Positions 28,901 to 36,847 of a stretch of 42,960 nucleotides of DNA are shown here, one piece after another. Source of the stretch: JBQLZO01 sp052168315. GTDB taxonomy: Bacteria; Planctomycetota; Phycisphaerae; Phycisphaerales; UBA1924. The notes beneath the pieces are model-generated. The model was not told the origin of the DNA and ran no database searches. It saw only the letters and a program-made list of their open reading frames with translations. Every line of letters starts with the position of its first letter. Positions within the stretch are counted from its first letter, which is position 1. The DNA lies in assembly GCA_052168315.1 (NCBI GenBank), contig JBQLZO010000014.1:1-42960 (forward strand), written 5' to 3'. The translations under genes were made by a program, and so were the position numbers.

Positions 28901-29176
28901 GCGTGCGTGGCGGCGGGGTGTGCGCGGCTGCGCGCGATCCTGCTGACGACGCTGACGACGGTGTTCGGGCTGCTCCCGTTGCTGACGGAGCAGTCGCTGC
29001 AGGCCCGGTTCCTGATCCCGATGGCGATCACGATCTCGTTCGGGCTGATCTCGGCGACGGCGATCATCCTGATCGTTCTGCCGTGCCTGCTGCTGATCTA
29101 CGAGGATGTGAAGGGCGGCTTGCGGTGGGTGGTCACGGGGTCGTGGTCGGGCGGGGATGGGGGCGGCGGGCGGTGA
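25898..29176 (+). CDS. RND-family efflux permease
   Basis: A 1092-residue inner-membrane transporter of the AcrB/RND superfamily. It has the internal duplication of the family: TM1 (PVVANLVMFALIGAGLVFGV), a large periplasmic domain, TM2-6, then a second such half from about residue 575. The proton-relay Asp pair is Asp440-Asp441 in LGLIVDDAIVVAEN. The final TM block contains LSGVVVNDSLIFMEF. N-terminal motifs (YPGASPQEVEDSLAVKMED, REGTDVDLRLFEVKREMD) are those of the hydrophobe/amphiphile group and of MmpL/HAE-like pumps. Between about 305 and 350 a Pro/Arg-rich stretch precedes TM2, which is unusual. ATGA overlap with the adaptor. Substrate not predictable. Confidence 0.92.
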   Translation: MSLPAFGVKKPVVANLVMFALIGAGLVFGVSLRREFFPETNPTEVFVTAPYPGASPQEVEDSLAVKMEDRIDEAIDDIKEMNTVVAEGVAQIRIEFREGTDVDLRLFEVKREMDGLQDLPAEVETITVSKIEPNLPVIVVSIFGDANERDMKDAIRSVREDLRSLPGMGDILVSGVRTDEITVEVSPAALLEHGLSIVDVEDRIRAAMVELPAGAVRSTTQNVAIRTMGAAERADAVRRIVVKAGDDGQVLRVSDIAAVRAGFEDVDLVERLNGKPSVSLTVFKVGDEDAVTIAETVKAYVAGRNGVEIEPTTLERLGGALARMAQRPGAPEPGPPSVRLRAYELGASRTDPLPGELTTTTDLARFIVGRLDLLTRNALWGGLLVLIVLVALLNFRVAFWTAAGLVVSLMGTLAFMHFVGASLNLLTMFGLIIVLGLIVDDAIVVAENITARHEAGEPPLMAAIRGTEQVLWPVVATVLTTICAFLPLALIAGTIGDLLAALPIVVACALAVSLIEALLILPSHMGHSLSASDRAKRRRKRNPFVAVEAWMERRRAALFGRVLVPVYERSVRLALRFKYLSVVAAMALVVLSLGMLGGGRVPFNFLGVEDAETMNIELRMPIGTPAAQTDVMVRRIEAAALAQPEVSSAYASVGSIGSLEENSSSSNPHLGQVILELVPVERRDRSSDEVRFAIREALGELPGVKSLRIENVGGGPSGPGITLTVVGENIESLQAVGDGIKELLNEFEGVVDIADDNDTGRRELRITLRDAAKELGFTEAILARQIRGAVFGLEAHTFPGDREDVDVRVIYPESDRRSLAELESMWVFSARGVAAPLSEVAAVEETEGYATIRRLDRRRAVTVSADVDQSRTNTEEVVGSLMPRIEEMLREYPGVEVLERGRQKDVADSFATLPLGMGVAAALIFVVLAWLFQSYTQPVIVMMAIPFATIGMIWGHFLMGFDMTILSLIGFIALSGVVVNDSLIFMEFFRHKRSEGMPVFDACVAAGCARLRAILLTTLTTVFGLLPLLTEQSLQARFLIPMAITISFGLISATAIILIVLPCLLLIYEDVKGGLRWVVTGSWSGGDGGGGR

Positions 29177-29290
29177 GGAGGGGTGGTAAGAGCCCGGAGG
29201 AGCGAGGTGATGGGACGGGCGGCGAGGGGTGCCGCGGGGTCGGGTTTGGGCGTCGGTGCGGATCGCGGTGGTGCCGGGCGTGATCGGGTG

Positions 29291-29296
29291 TAGACT
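29291..29296 (+). promoter_or_regulatory. Candidate -10 element for the HD-GYP gene
   Basis: TAGACT lies 9 bases before the ATG at 29306 in an otherwise GC-rich stretch, suggesting a very short leader. No convincing -35. Confidence 0.3.
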
Positions 29297-29305
29297 CTGG
29301 AGCCC

Positions 29306-30052
29306 ATGGACACGGCGGTGCTGCAATCGCTGGTGAAGTCGATCGAGCTGAAGGATCGCTGCACGGCGGCGCATACCTGGCGGGTTGTCCTGTACAGCCG
29401 CGCGGTGGCCGAGGATGCGGGGCTTGACAGCGCGTTCATCGAGCGGTTGACGCTGGCGGCGGCGCTGCACGATCTGGGGAAGATCGAGGTCCCGGATGCG
29501 ATCCTTCAGAAGCCGGGTCGGCTGACGGAGGATGAGTACGAGGCGATGAAGTCGCACGCGGCGATCGGGCATCGGCTGCTGCTTGATATGGGCGTGGAAG
29601 ACCCGGTGATGCTGGCGCTGGTGCGGCACCACCACGAGCGGTGGGATGGCGGCGGGTACCCGGATGGGCTTTCGGGCGAGGCGATCCCGCTGGCGGCGCG
29701 GTACTTCGCGGTGATCGATTCTTTCGATGCGATGACGGGGGTGCGGCCGTATCGCCCTTCGCTGGACGACACCCAGCTGGAGCGAGCGCTGGAGCAGCTG
29801 CACGCGGGACGCGGGACACAGTTCGCGCCCGAGGGCGTGGACCGGTTCTTGAAGTTGTTCTCGGCGGGGGATCTGGAGTGGATCCTGCATTACTTCAACG
29901 ATGAGGTTCCGGTGCCGATGTTCGATCCGGGGGCGGCGCGGCGGCTGGGGACCGGTGGTGGTGGTGGTGATGTGGGGCGGGTGCGATCGCGCGGGATGTC
30001 GGTGGGAGGGACTCCGACGGATGGCGCGGGGGTCGAGGGTGGGGCCCGGTGA
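29306..30052 (+). CDS. Standalone HD-GYP domain phosphodiesterase
   Basis: A 248-residue HD-GYP protein. Such domains degrade cyclic di-GMP or related cyclic dinucleotides. The HD pair is His55-Asp56 in ALHDLGKIEVPDAIL; the second metal region is SHAAIGHRLL near 86, and HHHERWDGGGYPDG carries the GYP motif at 117-119, followed by DSFDAMTGVRPYR. The family catalytic set is intact. Usually the domain sits behind a receiver or sensor domain; here nothing precedes it, and residues after about 205 form a Gly/Arg-rich tail. The upstream neighbour is the RND pump (129 bases) and the downstream neighbour the pseudopilin cluster (431 bases), so a link of second-messenger turnover to secretion or pili is plausible but only positional. 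Confidence 0.88.
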   Translation: MDTAVLQSLVKSIELKDRCTAAHTWRVVLYSRAVAEDAGLDSAFIERLTLAAALHDLGKIEVPDAILQKPGRLTEDEYEAMKSHAAIGHRLLLDMGVEDPVMLALVRHHHERWDGGGYPDGLSGEAIPLAARYFAVIDSFDAMTGVRPYRPSLDDTQLERALEQLHAGRGTQFAPEGVDRFLKLFSAGDLEWILHYFNDEVPVPMFDPGAARRLGTGGGGGDVGRVRSRGMSVGGTPTDGAGVEGGAR

Positions 30053-30483
30053 GCGGGTTCTGTGATGGGTGCTCGTGATGAGTCCTCGTGACGGGGGAGG
30101 CGGCCCGGGGGCAGGTGGACGGGCAACCGGATGATGGGGGATCGGTAGGACGAGCGTGGGTGATGGTCGGGGCATCGGCGCGGGCGGAGGTGCCTGGTGC
30201 GCTGGCGCGATGGATGTGCGGGGCATCGAAGATGCGCGGACTGTGGGAGGGGGTGGCGGTCCGTGCCGATCTATACTGGGGCGGGTTGGGGGCCGGAAGG
30301 GGCCTGATGGGGTCGTGAGGGGACGAGAGGAGACGGCGGGGGTGGTCTGAGGATGGGGCGTGGGCCCCGGATTCACGAGTATGGGTGAGGATGGGTGGGT
30401 CGGAACCAAGAGCGATGGCCGGAGCCAGATTCAGAAGTATCAGCACCAACAGCGAAGCCGCTGCCTGCCCCCGGAGAACTGCG
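30053..30483. other. Intergenic region before the pseudopilin cluster
   Basis: About 430 bases with no convincing gene. A TATACT at 30272-30277 is a possible -10 about 210 bases upstream of gspG; its -35 region is only G-rich. No strong hairpin was found. Confidence 0.35.
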
Positions 30484-30927
30484 ATGCCCTTGAGAGTTGA
30501 AGACTGTGGAGCGATTGGATCGGTTGGGCGCGTGCGGGGGGCGGCCAGGCGTTCGGGGCGTCGGGGCTTCACGCTTCTGGAGGTGATGATCGTTCTGGTG
30601 ATCATCGGCGTGATCGGGGGGATCGTGGCGATCAACCTCGTGGGGGCCGCGGACCGCTCGAAGGAGCAGGCGAGCCTGGAGAAGGCGCGGCAGATCCGGT
30701 CGGCGCTGCAGATCTATCGCACGACCTACAACGACTACCCCCCTACCGGCCAGCTGGGCGTTCTGCTGCAGCAGAATGTGCTGACGCAGTCGGGGATGCT
30801 GGACGCGTGGAACCGCGAGTTTCATTACATGTCGCCGGCGGGTGATTTCGCGTTCGTGATCGTGTCGGCCGGGATCGATGGGCAGCTCGAGACCGAGGAT
30901 GACATCGTGATGTGGCCCGAGGATTGA
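30484..30927 (+). CDS. gspG: Type II secretion major pseudopilin GspG
   Basis: A 147-residue pseudopilin. Prepilin cleavage is after Gly28 in GRRG|FTLLEVMIVLVIIG, with the conserved Glu at +5. The C-terminal domain follows the GspG plan: KARQIRSALQIYRTTYNDYPPTGQLGVLL, AWNREFHYMSPAG, and SAGIDGQLETEDDI near the end, the calcium-loop region of GspG. The leader before the cleavage site is long (28 residues), perhaps because the real start is later. A GGAGA is upstream of the ATG at 30484. It opens a run of eight same-strand genes ending at 37576, most with short or overlapping junctions. Confidence 0.9.
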   Translation: MPLRVEDCGAIGSVGRVRGAARRSGRRGFTLLEVMIVLVIIGVIGGIVAINLVGAADRSKEQASLEKARQIRSALQIYRTTYNDYPPTGQLGVLLQQNVLTQSGMLDAWNREFHYMSPAGDFAFVIVSAGIDGQLETEDDIVMWPED

Positions 30928-30995
30928 TCGGGATCGCGGGGCGGGCGTGGGCGGTCGATTCGGTTCGTGGGGAGAGGTCTGATCGAGAGGGCACG

Positions 30996-31655
30996 ATGAG
31001 GCATCGCACCCGGCGAGCGCAGCGCGGTCTGACCTTTCTCGAGGTGATCATGTCGCTGGCGATGGTGGGCGTGGTGGGCGCGATGATCACGGGCGGGATC
31101 GGGTTCATGGAGCGGGCGCAGCGGGCGAACGCGCTGCGGCTTGACGCGGTGGAGGTGGCGCACCGGGTGATCATCCAGCAGGTCGATGATGACAAGCTCT
31201 GGAAGCAGGAGGTCAACCGGGTCGAGCTGAACGGGACGGTGTTCGAGTTCGATCTGCATCTCGAGGTGCTGGTGAGCGATGGGAGTTCGACGGATCCTCG
31301 GGCTCGCCGCGAGCGCCGGGAGGTGAACGCGTCGACATTCAACGAGCGTCTGACGAGCAAGCTGCACCTGGTGACAGCGCAGGTGTGGGCGGTGGATCCG
31401 CCGCAGGAGAGCGGCGAGCCACTGGCGACGCTGACGCGGGTGTACAACATTCTTGATGTCGAGGGCGATGCGCTTTTCGGGCGGATCATCCGGATGCAGG
31501 AAGAGGACATGCAGCGTCAGATCGACCAGCTGAAGGCCGAGCGCGATGGCGGCGCAGCGCCGGGTGGTGGCGGGGGCGGCGGCGGTCGCGGTGGCGGGAG
31601 CGTTGCGCCGGGTTCCGGTGAAGCGGCGGCGCCGCGGGGTGGTGGTGGGCGATGA
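30996..31655 (+). CDS. Type II secretion minor pseudopilin (GspI/GspH-like) with glycine-rich tail
   Basis: A 219-residue pseudopilin. The leader is short (RRAQRG|LTFLEVIMSLAMVG), with Glu at +5, cleaved after Gly11. The globular part has VFEFDLHLEVLVSDGSS and KLHLVTAQVWAVD, as in GspI/GspH-like minor pilins. After about residue 180 the protein turns into a Gly/Ala/Pro tail with an eight-Gly run, which has no counterpart in GspI. GAGAGGG precedes the ATG at 30996. Its stop overlaps the next start (ATGA). Confidence 0.8.
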   Translation: MRHRTRRAQRGLTFLEVIMSLAMVGVVGAMITGGIGFMERAQRANALRLDAVEVAHRVIIQQVDDDKLWKQEVNRVELNGTVFEFDLHLEVLVSDGSSTDPRARRERREVNASTFNERLTSKLHLVTAQVWAVDPPQESGEPLATLTRVYNILDVEGDALFGRIIRMQEEDMQRQIDQLKAERDGGAAPGGGGGGGGRGGGSVAPGSGEAAAPRGGGGR

Positions 31656-32557
31656 GTCGTGATCGCGGCCAGCGTGGTGCGGGTGGTTGCTTTGGGGGTC
31701 CGGGCGTCGGGATCCGGCGGGGTCTGACACTGGTCGAGCTGATGCTGGCGCTGGCGCTTGCGAGCGTGGTGCTGGGGGTGGTGCTGTCGCTGATGCAGAT
31801 GCTGGTGGTGGTGGACAAGCGGGGGCTGGTGCGGTTCGAGCAGACGACGGATGCGGCGATCGCGCACCGCGCGATCGGTCGGGTGATGCAGAACCTGGTG
31901 GCGGCTCCGTCGCTGACCGAGGCTCCGCCCGCGCCGCTGCCTGCGCACGAGGGCGAGGCCGAGGCGATGGTCGAGCAGGCGCTGCTGGAGGGTGCGGCGC
32001 AGGCGCAGGGGGAATCGGCGTTGTCCGAGGCCGCGGAGGACATGGAGCGGACGGATCGGGCGCGGATCGAGATGTTCTTTGAGGAGTGGGACGACGGGGT
32101 GCAGCTGCCGCGCCTGGAGGTCGTGACGACGGCGCCGCCGACGAGCCCGGTGGACGATCCGCTGCTGGACGATGCGTACGACCGGGCGTACGCCGAGGCG
32201 CTGGGGCTGTCGCTGGAAGAGGCGCAGGAAGCGGCGCTGCGGAAGCGTTTCACGGCGATGTACCGGGGCGTGTTCGAGGTGCGCCCGGTCGTCAATGATG
32301 CGGGGATACCGGTGGAGTGGGTGCTGCAGTACTCGCCCATCGATCCGCCGTCGCGTCCGGTGGTTCTGGTTCGGGATGTGCACGCGTTGTTCTGGCAGGC
32401 GCTGCCGAGCGCTTCGATGGGGGCGGAGTGGTCGGATGTGTGGGTTGCGTGGGAGAAGAAGGACTATCCGATCGCGGTGCGGCTGGCGGTGGCGCTGGGC
32501 GATGGGACGACGATCGACTGGGTGTTCGAGACTTCTGTCAGCGTGGGGGGGCCTTGA
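31652..32557 (+). CDS. Type II secretion minor pseudopilin (GspJ-like) with acidic insert
   Basis: A 301-residue pseudopilin. Cleavage is after Gly24 in GIRRG|LTLVELMLALALASV with Glu at +5. The N-terminal helix continues to about residue 80 (TTDAAIAHRAIGRVMQNLV). Then comes an unusual acidic Ala/Glu-rich region from about 85 to 205, containing EGEAEAMVEQALLEGAA and a DDPLLDDAYDRAYAEAL helix, before the beta-rich end (GVFEVRPVVNDAGIPVEW, RDVHALFWQALP, DYPIAVRLAVALGDG), which is like GspJ. Typical GspJ is about 200 residues, so roughly 100 are extra. Start overlaps the previous stop; its own stop overlaps the next ATG (TGATG). Confidence 0.8.
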   Translation: MSRDRGQRGAGGCFGGPGVGIRRGLTLVELMLALALASVVLGVVLSLMQMLVVVDKRGLVRFEQTTDAAIAHRAIGRVMQNLVAAPSLTEAPPAPLPAHEGEAEAMVEQALLEGAAQAQGESALSEAAEDMERTDRARIEMFFEEWDDGVQLPRLEVVTTAPPTSPVDDPLLDDAYDRAYAEALGLSLEEAQEAALRKRFTAMYRGVFEVRPVVNDAGIPVEWVLQYSPIDPPSRPVVLVRDVHALFWQALPSASMGAEWSDVWVAWEKKDYPIAVRLAVALGDGTTIDWVFETSVSVGGP

Positions 32558-33408
32558 TGATGGTGTTCTTGAAGCGTGGGCGCGGTGCGAAGCCCGGTGG
32601 ACCGGGCAGGGCGGAGCGGGGCGGGGCTCGCGGGCGCGGCGGGTTCGTCTTCGTGATGGTGCTGATCCTGATGGTGATGGCGGTGGCGACGATCGGTTGG
32701 TCGGTGGCGCGGGTGCGGGCGCAGTCGGCGATCGTGGCGCTGCAGGTGGATGAGTACCAGCGGCACCATGAGATGCTGGGGGTTCGGGCGCTGGTGGCCG
32801 ACTGGCTGACGGACATGGATGTTCGTTCGGCGCTGGCGCCGATGTCGCGGAGCGTTGAGGCGGCGCGGGTTGTGGAGCTTCCGACGGGGGCGCTCGTGAC
32901 GCTGTGGGTGCAGGATGGTCAGGCCGCGGCGCTGGGGCGTCTTGATCTGGAGATGACCGATGACCAGCGGGCGCTGCAGGTGGACATCCTGAGCCGGCTG
33001 CCACTGGACGATCGGCGGCTGGTGCGGTCGGCGGGGCCGCTGCAGATTTCCCTGTGGGGTGCTCCGTTCGAGATCCTGCTGGCGGCGGCCAGGGGGAACT
33101 ACGACCTTGCGAATGTGGTCGATGAGCTGCGCCGGGACCCGGAATTGAACCGTGCGCGGTTCCTGAGCGAGGTGCGGGATGCGGGGTTCAACGGGAGCGA
33201 GGGGCAGGAACTGCTCCAGATTTTCACGCTGAATCCGATGTTGTGGCGTGTGAATGTGGAGGTTGTCACCGACCGGACGCTGAACCGGTATACCCTGCTG
33301 GCCCAGGCGGAGGGGAACATTGTGGAGATCCTCGAGTGGCGTGCGCTGCCCGACGGTGAAGAATTCCCGGCACACCTGATGCTCGGTGAGGAGGGCGCGG
33401 GGGTGTGA
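32557..33408 (+). CDS. Type II secretion minor pseudopilin GspK-like
   Basis: A 283-residue protein. A basic Gly/Arg-rich leader ends GRGG|FVFVMVLILMVMAVATIGW; as in GspK there is no Glu at +5. Then follows an alpha-rich body with VDEYQRHHEMLGVRALVADWL and VDILSRLPLDDRRLVRSAG, and a C-terminal beta region (WRVNVEVVTDRTLNRYTLLAQAEG). In GspK the tip caps the pseudopilus with GspI and GspJ. It overlaps the J-like gene by one base. A 218-base gap then precedes the C-like gene and contains a TTGTAGAT and a GGTATGTG, so an internal promoter is possible. Confidence 0.75.
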   Translation: MMVFLKRGRGAKPGGPGRAERGGARGRGGFVFVMVLILMVMAVATIGWSVARVRAQSAIVALQVDEYQRHHEMLGVRALVADWLTDMDVRSALAPMSRSVEAARVVELPTGALVTLWVQDGQAAALGRLDLEMTDDQRALQVDILSRLPLDDRRLVRSAGPLQISLWGAPFEILLAAARGNYDLANVVDELRRDPELNRARFLSEVRDAGFNGSEGQELLQIFTLNPMLWRVNVEVVTDRTLNRYTLLAQAEGNIVEILEWRALPDGEEFPAHLMLGEEGAGV

Positions 33409-33626
33409 GGGCGGGTCGGCTGTCCCGGGGATTTGTCAGGTTTCTGATTGGATTCGAGGTTTGGGCCGGCTGGATGAGGGGTGTGGGGGCCGGGATCTGG
33501 TGATGGTTGGGGCGTTGTAGATCGCCCGGAACGGGCCGGAATGCCGATGTGTGCGGATCCCGTCCGGTATGTGGGGCGGGCGAAGCCTGGATGTGAAGGT
33601 CGGGTTTGGAAGGACTGCTCTGATCG

Positions 33627-34466
33627 ATGGCGACGCTGCTGGGCAACAAGTTCGCGGTTCCGATCGGATTGCTGCTGGCGTTCGTCTGCGCTGTGGGCGT
33701 GTGGTTCGTGCCGATCAACCCCGAGCGCCGGGCCGCCAGCGGTTCCGGCGGGGGTGCGAGCTGGATGCAGCGGATCGGTGGTTCGGCGGCGGGCGGCGGG
33801 GCGACCACGGCGGGGGATCCGAACGCGGCGACCTGGGCGCCGCCTCGGGGCACCAAGTTGTCGGAGTTGCCATCGCGGCTGGATGCGCTGCGCGAGCCGC
33901 CGCCGGCGCCGGTGGTGGTTGAGGAGGGTCCCGATCTTCCGGTGGATGAGGAGGATGTGGCCCCGGCTCCGCCGCCGGTGATCACGCTGGACTGGGAGTA
34001 CCAGGGGTCGGTGGTCGCGGGGGATACCCGGGCGGCGATGATGCGGATCGGCGATCGCCAGCGGTTCGTGTTCGAGGGCGACTTCGTTCCGGACCCGGAG
34101 AATCCGACGGACTCTCCGATCGAGATCCTGGCGATCACGCCGACGATGGTGGTGGCTTCGAAGAAGGGCGTTGAGATCCGGATCCCGCTCGTGACGCTGA
34201 GTGAAGCGCATCGCGAGTTGGTGCTCTCGGAATCCGGCGGGGAGTCGGATGCGCTGCTGGTGCTGCCTCCGCCGGAGCTGATTCCCCCGGCGGCGGCGAC
34301 GCCGGAGGAGTTGGAGCTTCATCGTCAGGCATCCTCGCGCCAGGTTCCCGGGATGCGCGGTCGCCCCGATCCGAACGCGAAGGATGATGGTGCTCGGCGG
34401 ACGCCGACGCGTCGCGTGGCACGCCCGGCTTCGCCTTCGCCGGATCGTTCGAGCAGGGAGCGTTGA
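33627..34466 (+). CDS. GspC/PilP-like inner-membrane protein of the secretion cluster
   Basis: A 279-residue bitopic protein. One membrane segment lies at about 10-30 (AVPIGLLLAFVCAVGVWFVP). A Gly/Ser/Pro-rich linker follows to about 118. A small beta domain then reads YQGSVVAGDTRAAMMRIGDRQ and, after a Pro/Asp loop, IEILAITPTMVVASKKGVEIRI; the rhythm (G-x-V, I-G-x, L-x-I-x-x-x-x-V-V) is that of the HR domain of GspC or of PilP, which binds the secretin. The C-terminus is Ser/Arg-rich and disordered. The ATG at 33627 is preceded by GGAAGGA. Assignment rests on position and pattern, not on a firm motif. Confidence 0.6.
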   Translation: MATLLGNKFAVPIGLLLAFVCAVGVWFVPINPERRAASGSGGGASWMQRIGGSAAGGGATTAGDPNAATWAPPRGTKLSELPSRLDALREPPPAPVVVEEGPDLPVDEEDVAPAPPPVITLDWEYQGSVVAGDTRAAMMRIGDRQRFVFEGDFVPDPENPTDSPIEILAITPTMVVASKKGVEIRIPLVTLSEAHRELVLSESGGESDALLVLPPPELIPPAAATPEELELHRQASSRQVPGMRGRPDPNAKDDGARRTPTRRVARPASPSPDRSSRER

Positions 34467-34471
34467 TATCG

Positions 34472-36079
34472 ATGGGTGGGAGCGTCGCCTTTGTGAGCAC
34501 GGATCTGTCGCGCATCCGCCTGGCGCAGGCGCGTGGGAGCGGCGCGGGCGGTTCGATCGTGGAGGAGATGCCCGCGGCGGACGAGGCGCCGGCGGATGCT
34601 CGGGCGTATCGGCGTCGGGCGGTGGAAGCGGCGGGATGGCTGGCGGATCGTCCTGGATTGCGGAAGCGGATCTCGGCACTCGTTCTGGATGTTGATGAGT
34701 CGATCTGCAGGTGGGTGAAGGGCGCGAGCGGGGCGGCGCCGGTGCTGACGGCGGCGCTTCGGCAGCAGCACCAGGAATGGGGCGATTCGGGATACATCGG
34801 GCTGGTCGAGCCGGTGGTCGACTCGCGCGGCCCGCGGAGCGGTGGTCGGCGGGCGCCATTTGGGCTCGGCGGTCGGGCGCGCGGGGCTGGTGGTTCCGGC
34901 GGCGGGGAAGGCGATGATGGGCTGGATGCGGAGCTTGAGAAGGCGATCGCGACGACCACGCCGGCTCGTGGAGCGGTGGCGATCGCGCTGCCCGATGCGC
35001 TGCCGCGGCTGGTGATGGACGGGTTGGACAAGCGCGGGGTGAAGGTCGGTGCGGCGATGTCGCTTTGGCACGCGCTGGCATCGCTTGCGGAGGGCGCGGA
35101 CGAAGAGGCGGTGGTGTGCGTCGAGCCGGGGCGGCGGGTGGTGTGGGCGTGGGGGCGTGGCGGTCGGCTGGTCTGCGGCGGCGCGACGCCGGTGGAGGGC
35201 GAGCACGGTGGGGGCGGGGGCGCTGCCCACGCCGGCAGCGGTGATGCGGCGTTGGGCGCCGAGCGGTGCGTGCGCCGGGTGATGCTGGACTGGCTGAGCT
35301 GGTCGGCGCAGCTCGGTGTGGCGCCGGGGGTTGTGCGTGTTGTGGGGCCGCGGCGTGATGCGGTGGTGGAGGCGTTCGGGCGGCTGGCGGGGGGCGCTGA
35401 GACCTCCGCGCGGGTGGAGGTGGTGGATGCGGCGGATGGCGTGATGGCGGTGATCGGGCGGGTTTCGGAGTCTTCACGGCTCGGATCGGCGACGGGGGAT
35501 GCCCGTCGGTCGCTGGTTCGGCTGTCGGCACGCCCCGACCGTGCGACGCGCCAGCGGTACTTCACGGCGGCGGCGGCGGTGCTGCTGATCGCAACGGCGA
35601 TCGCGGGTCTCGGGTATCGATTCGGGGTGCAGGCCGGCGCGTGGTCTTCGCGTGTGGTGGAGGTTCGCGGCGAGACGGTGGCCAGCGCCGCGCCGATGGT
35701 GCCCGAGGCGGCGACCCCGGGATCTTCGATGACGGATCTCTCCGTGGCCAACGAGCTTCAGAGCGTGTACGACGAGCTGCGCGGCGAAGAAACGCCGCGT
35801 CGGCTTCGCGAGCCGCACGATGTGGCGGCGGCGCTGGACCGGGCGCTGGCGATCCTGGGCGAGTATGAGGGGCAGATCACGATCGAGAGCCTGCGTTTCA
35901 GCGATCCGAGCGAGCAGGGCGGTTCGCGTTCGAACATCATCACCCTGAATGTGCCGGAGCTCCGTGTGAGCCTCGAGATCTTCGAGGCGTTCCAGGCGGA
36001 TCAGAAGATCGCCTGGGAGCGTGAGCGGAACGCCCGCGGCGGCGAGACGCGGCTCGTGCTTGAGGGGACATGGCGTTGA
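34472..36079 (+). CDS. GspL/PilM-PilN-like assembly platform protein
   Basis: A 535-residue bitopic protein. The first 360 residues are cytoplasmic and include ARGAVAIALPDALPRLVMDGL, EEAVVCVEPGRRVVWAWGRG and VRRVMLDWLSWSAQLG, suggesting an actin-like PilM/GspL domain, though the nucleotide-binding motifs are not clear. Gly-rich inserts occur near 130-150 and 245-255. One membrane segment lies at about 363-385 (YFTAAAAVLLIATAIAGLGY). The periplasmic part (about 440-535) has LDRALAILGEYEGQITIESL and ETRLVLEGTW, as in GspL/PilN ferredoxin-like domains. A TTG at 34463 overlaps the previous stop, but ATG at 34472 has better spacing to GGGAG. It overlaps the next gene by 10 bases. Confidence 0.65.
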   Translation: MGGSVAFVSTDLSRIRLAQARGSGAGGSIVEEMPAADEAPADARAYRRRAVEAAGWLADRPGLRKRISALVLDVDESICRWVKGASGAAPVLTAALRQQHQEWGDSGYIGLVEPVVDSRGPRSGGRRAPFGLGGRARGAGGSGGGEGDDGLDAELEKAIATTTPARGAVAIALPDALPRLVMDGLDKRGVKVGAAMSLWHALASLAEGADEEAVVCVEPGRRVVWAWGRGGRLVCGGATPVEGEHGGGGGAAHAGSGDAALGAERCVRRVMLDWLSWSAQLGVAPGVVRVVGPRRDAVVEAFGRLAGGAETSARVEVVDAADGVMAVIGRVSESSRLGSATGDARRSLVRLSARPDRATRQRYFTAAAAVLLIATAIAGLGYRFGVQAGAWSSRVVEVRGETVASAAPMVPEAATPGSSMTDLSVANELQSVYDELRGEETPRRLREPHDVAAALDRALAILGEYEGQITIESLRFSDPSEQGGSRSNIITLNVPELRVSLEIFEAFQADQKIAWERERNARGGETRLVLEGTWR

Positions 36080-36663
36080 AGACGAGGCGAATCGAGACCC
36101 AGTTGTCAGCGATCGCGCACACCGCGGACCGTCGGAACCGTCCGATGGTTGTGATCGTGATCGCGGGGCTGTGCATGCTTGGGGCGCTGGGGTACGCGGT
36201 GGCGAGCTTCTCGAACATGAACTCGCAGGGCTCGCGGCTCGTGACGGCCGAGCGGACGCAGGAGCGTGTGCGGACGCTGATGGCGCAGATCCGGGCCGAG
36301 CGTGCGAGCCGCCTGGACTACGCCGAGATGTTCCCGCAGAAGACCCGATTCCCTCTGAGCGTCGTCGAGCAGGCCAACGCGGTGTGGCCGGAGCGCGAGT
36401 GGACCTTCGGGCAACTCGGGCGTGAGAAGCCGCAACGCGCGGTGCAGTTGATCGAGAATCTGAACCGGGTGGGCGTGCAGCTGACGATCCGTGGCGAGCC
36501 GTTGGACAAGGTGCTGGAGTTGTCGGACCGGATCCTGACGGGGCCGGAGGAGGAGTTCGGGAAATCGTTCCTCGCGATGATCGACCTGAGGCCGACGCCG
36601 ACGGATGACACATGGATCAGCCTGATCGAGATCGACCGGTACGAGTATCGTCGGCCCCGGTGA
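36070..36663 (+). CDS. GspM/PilO-like assembly platform protein
   Basis: A 197-residue bitopic protein. A membrane segment is at about 25-47 (PMVVIVIAGLCMLGALGYAV) after a basic cytoplasmic tail. A helix ERTQERVRTLMAQIRAERAS follows, then a small domain with AVQLIENLNRVGVQLTIRG, EPLDKVLELSDRILTG and WISLIEIDRYEYRRP. This is the layout of GspM or PilO, partners of GspL/PilN. It starts inside the end of the previous gene (10-base overlap), supporting co-translation. Confidence 0.65.
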   Translation: MALKTRRIETQLSAIAHTADRRNRPMVVIVIAGLCMLGALGYAVASFSNMNSQGSRLVTAERTQERVRTLMAQIRAERASRLDYAEMFPQKTRFPLSVVEQANAVWPEREWTFGQLGREKPQRAVQLIENLNRVGVQLTIRGEPLDKVLELSDRILTGPEEEFGKSFLAMIDLRPTPTDDTWISLIEIDRYEYRRPR

Positions 36664-36847
36664 GGTGAGCCGGGGTGCGGTGGGTTGACGCGGGGTGGGA
36701 AGGTTCGGTGCGGGCGGGGTGTGGGGTCTGGTGCGGCGGTATGCTGGCGTGGGCGGCGTTCCGGCCGTTCGTTTCGTTGGAGATCGGTCGGTGGCGGCGT
36801 CGCGTCGTTTCCGGCAGGACCCGGTTGATCGAAGGATCCAGTGCCCG

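Noticed and set aside
25679..30409. Open frame of 1576 codons on - opposite the RND and HD-GYP genes
   Set aside because: Composition is almost only Arg, His, Pro and Gln; it mirrors two clearly coding + strand genes and arises from GC-rich codons.
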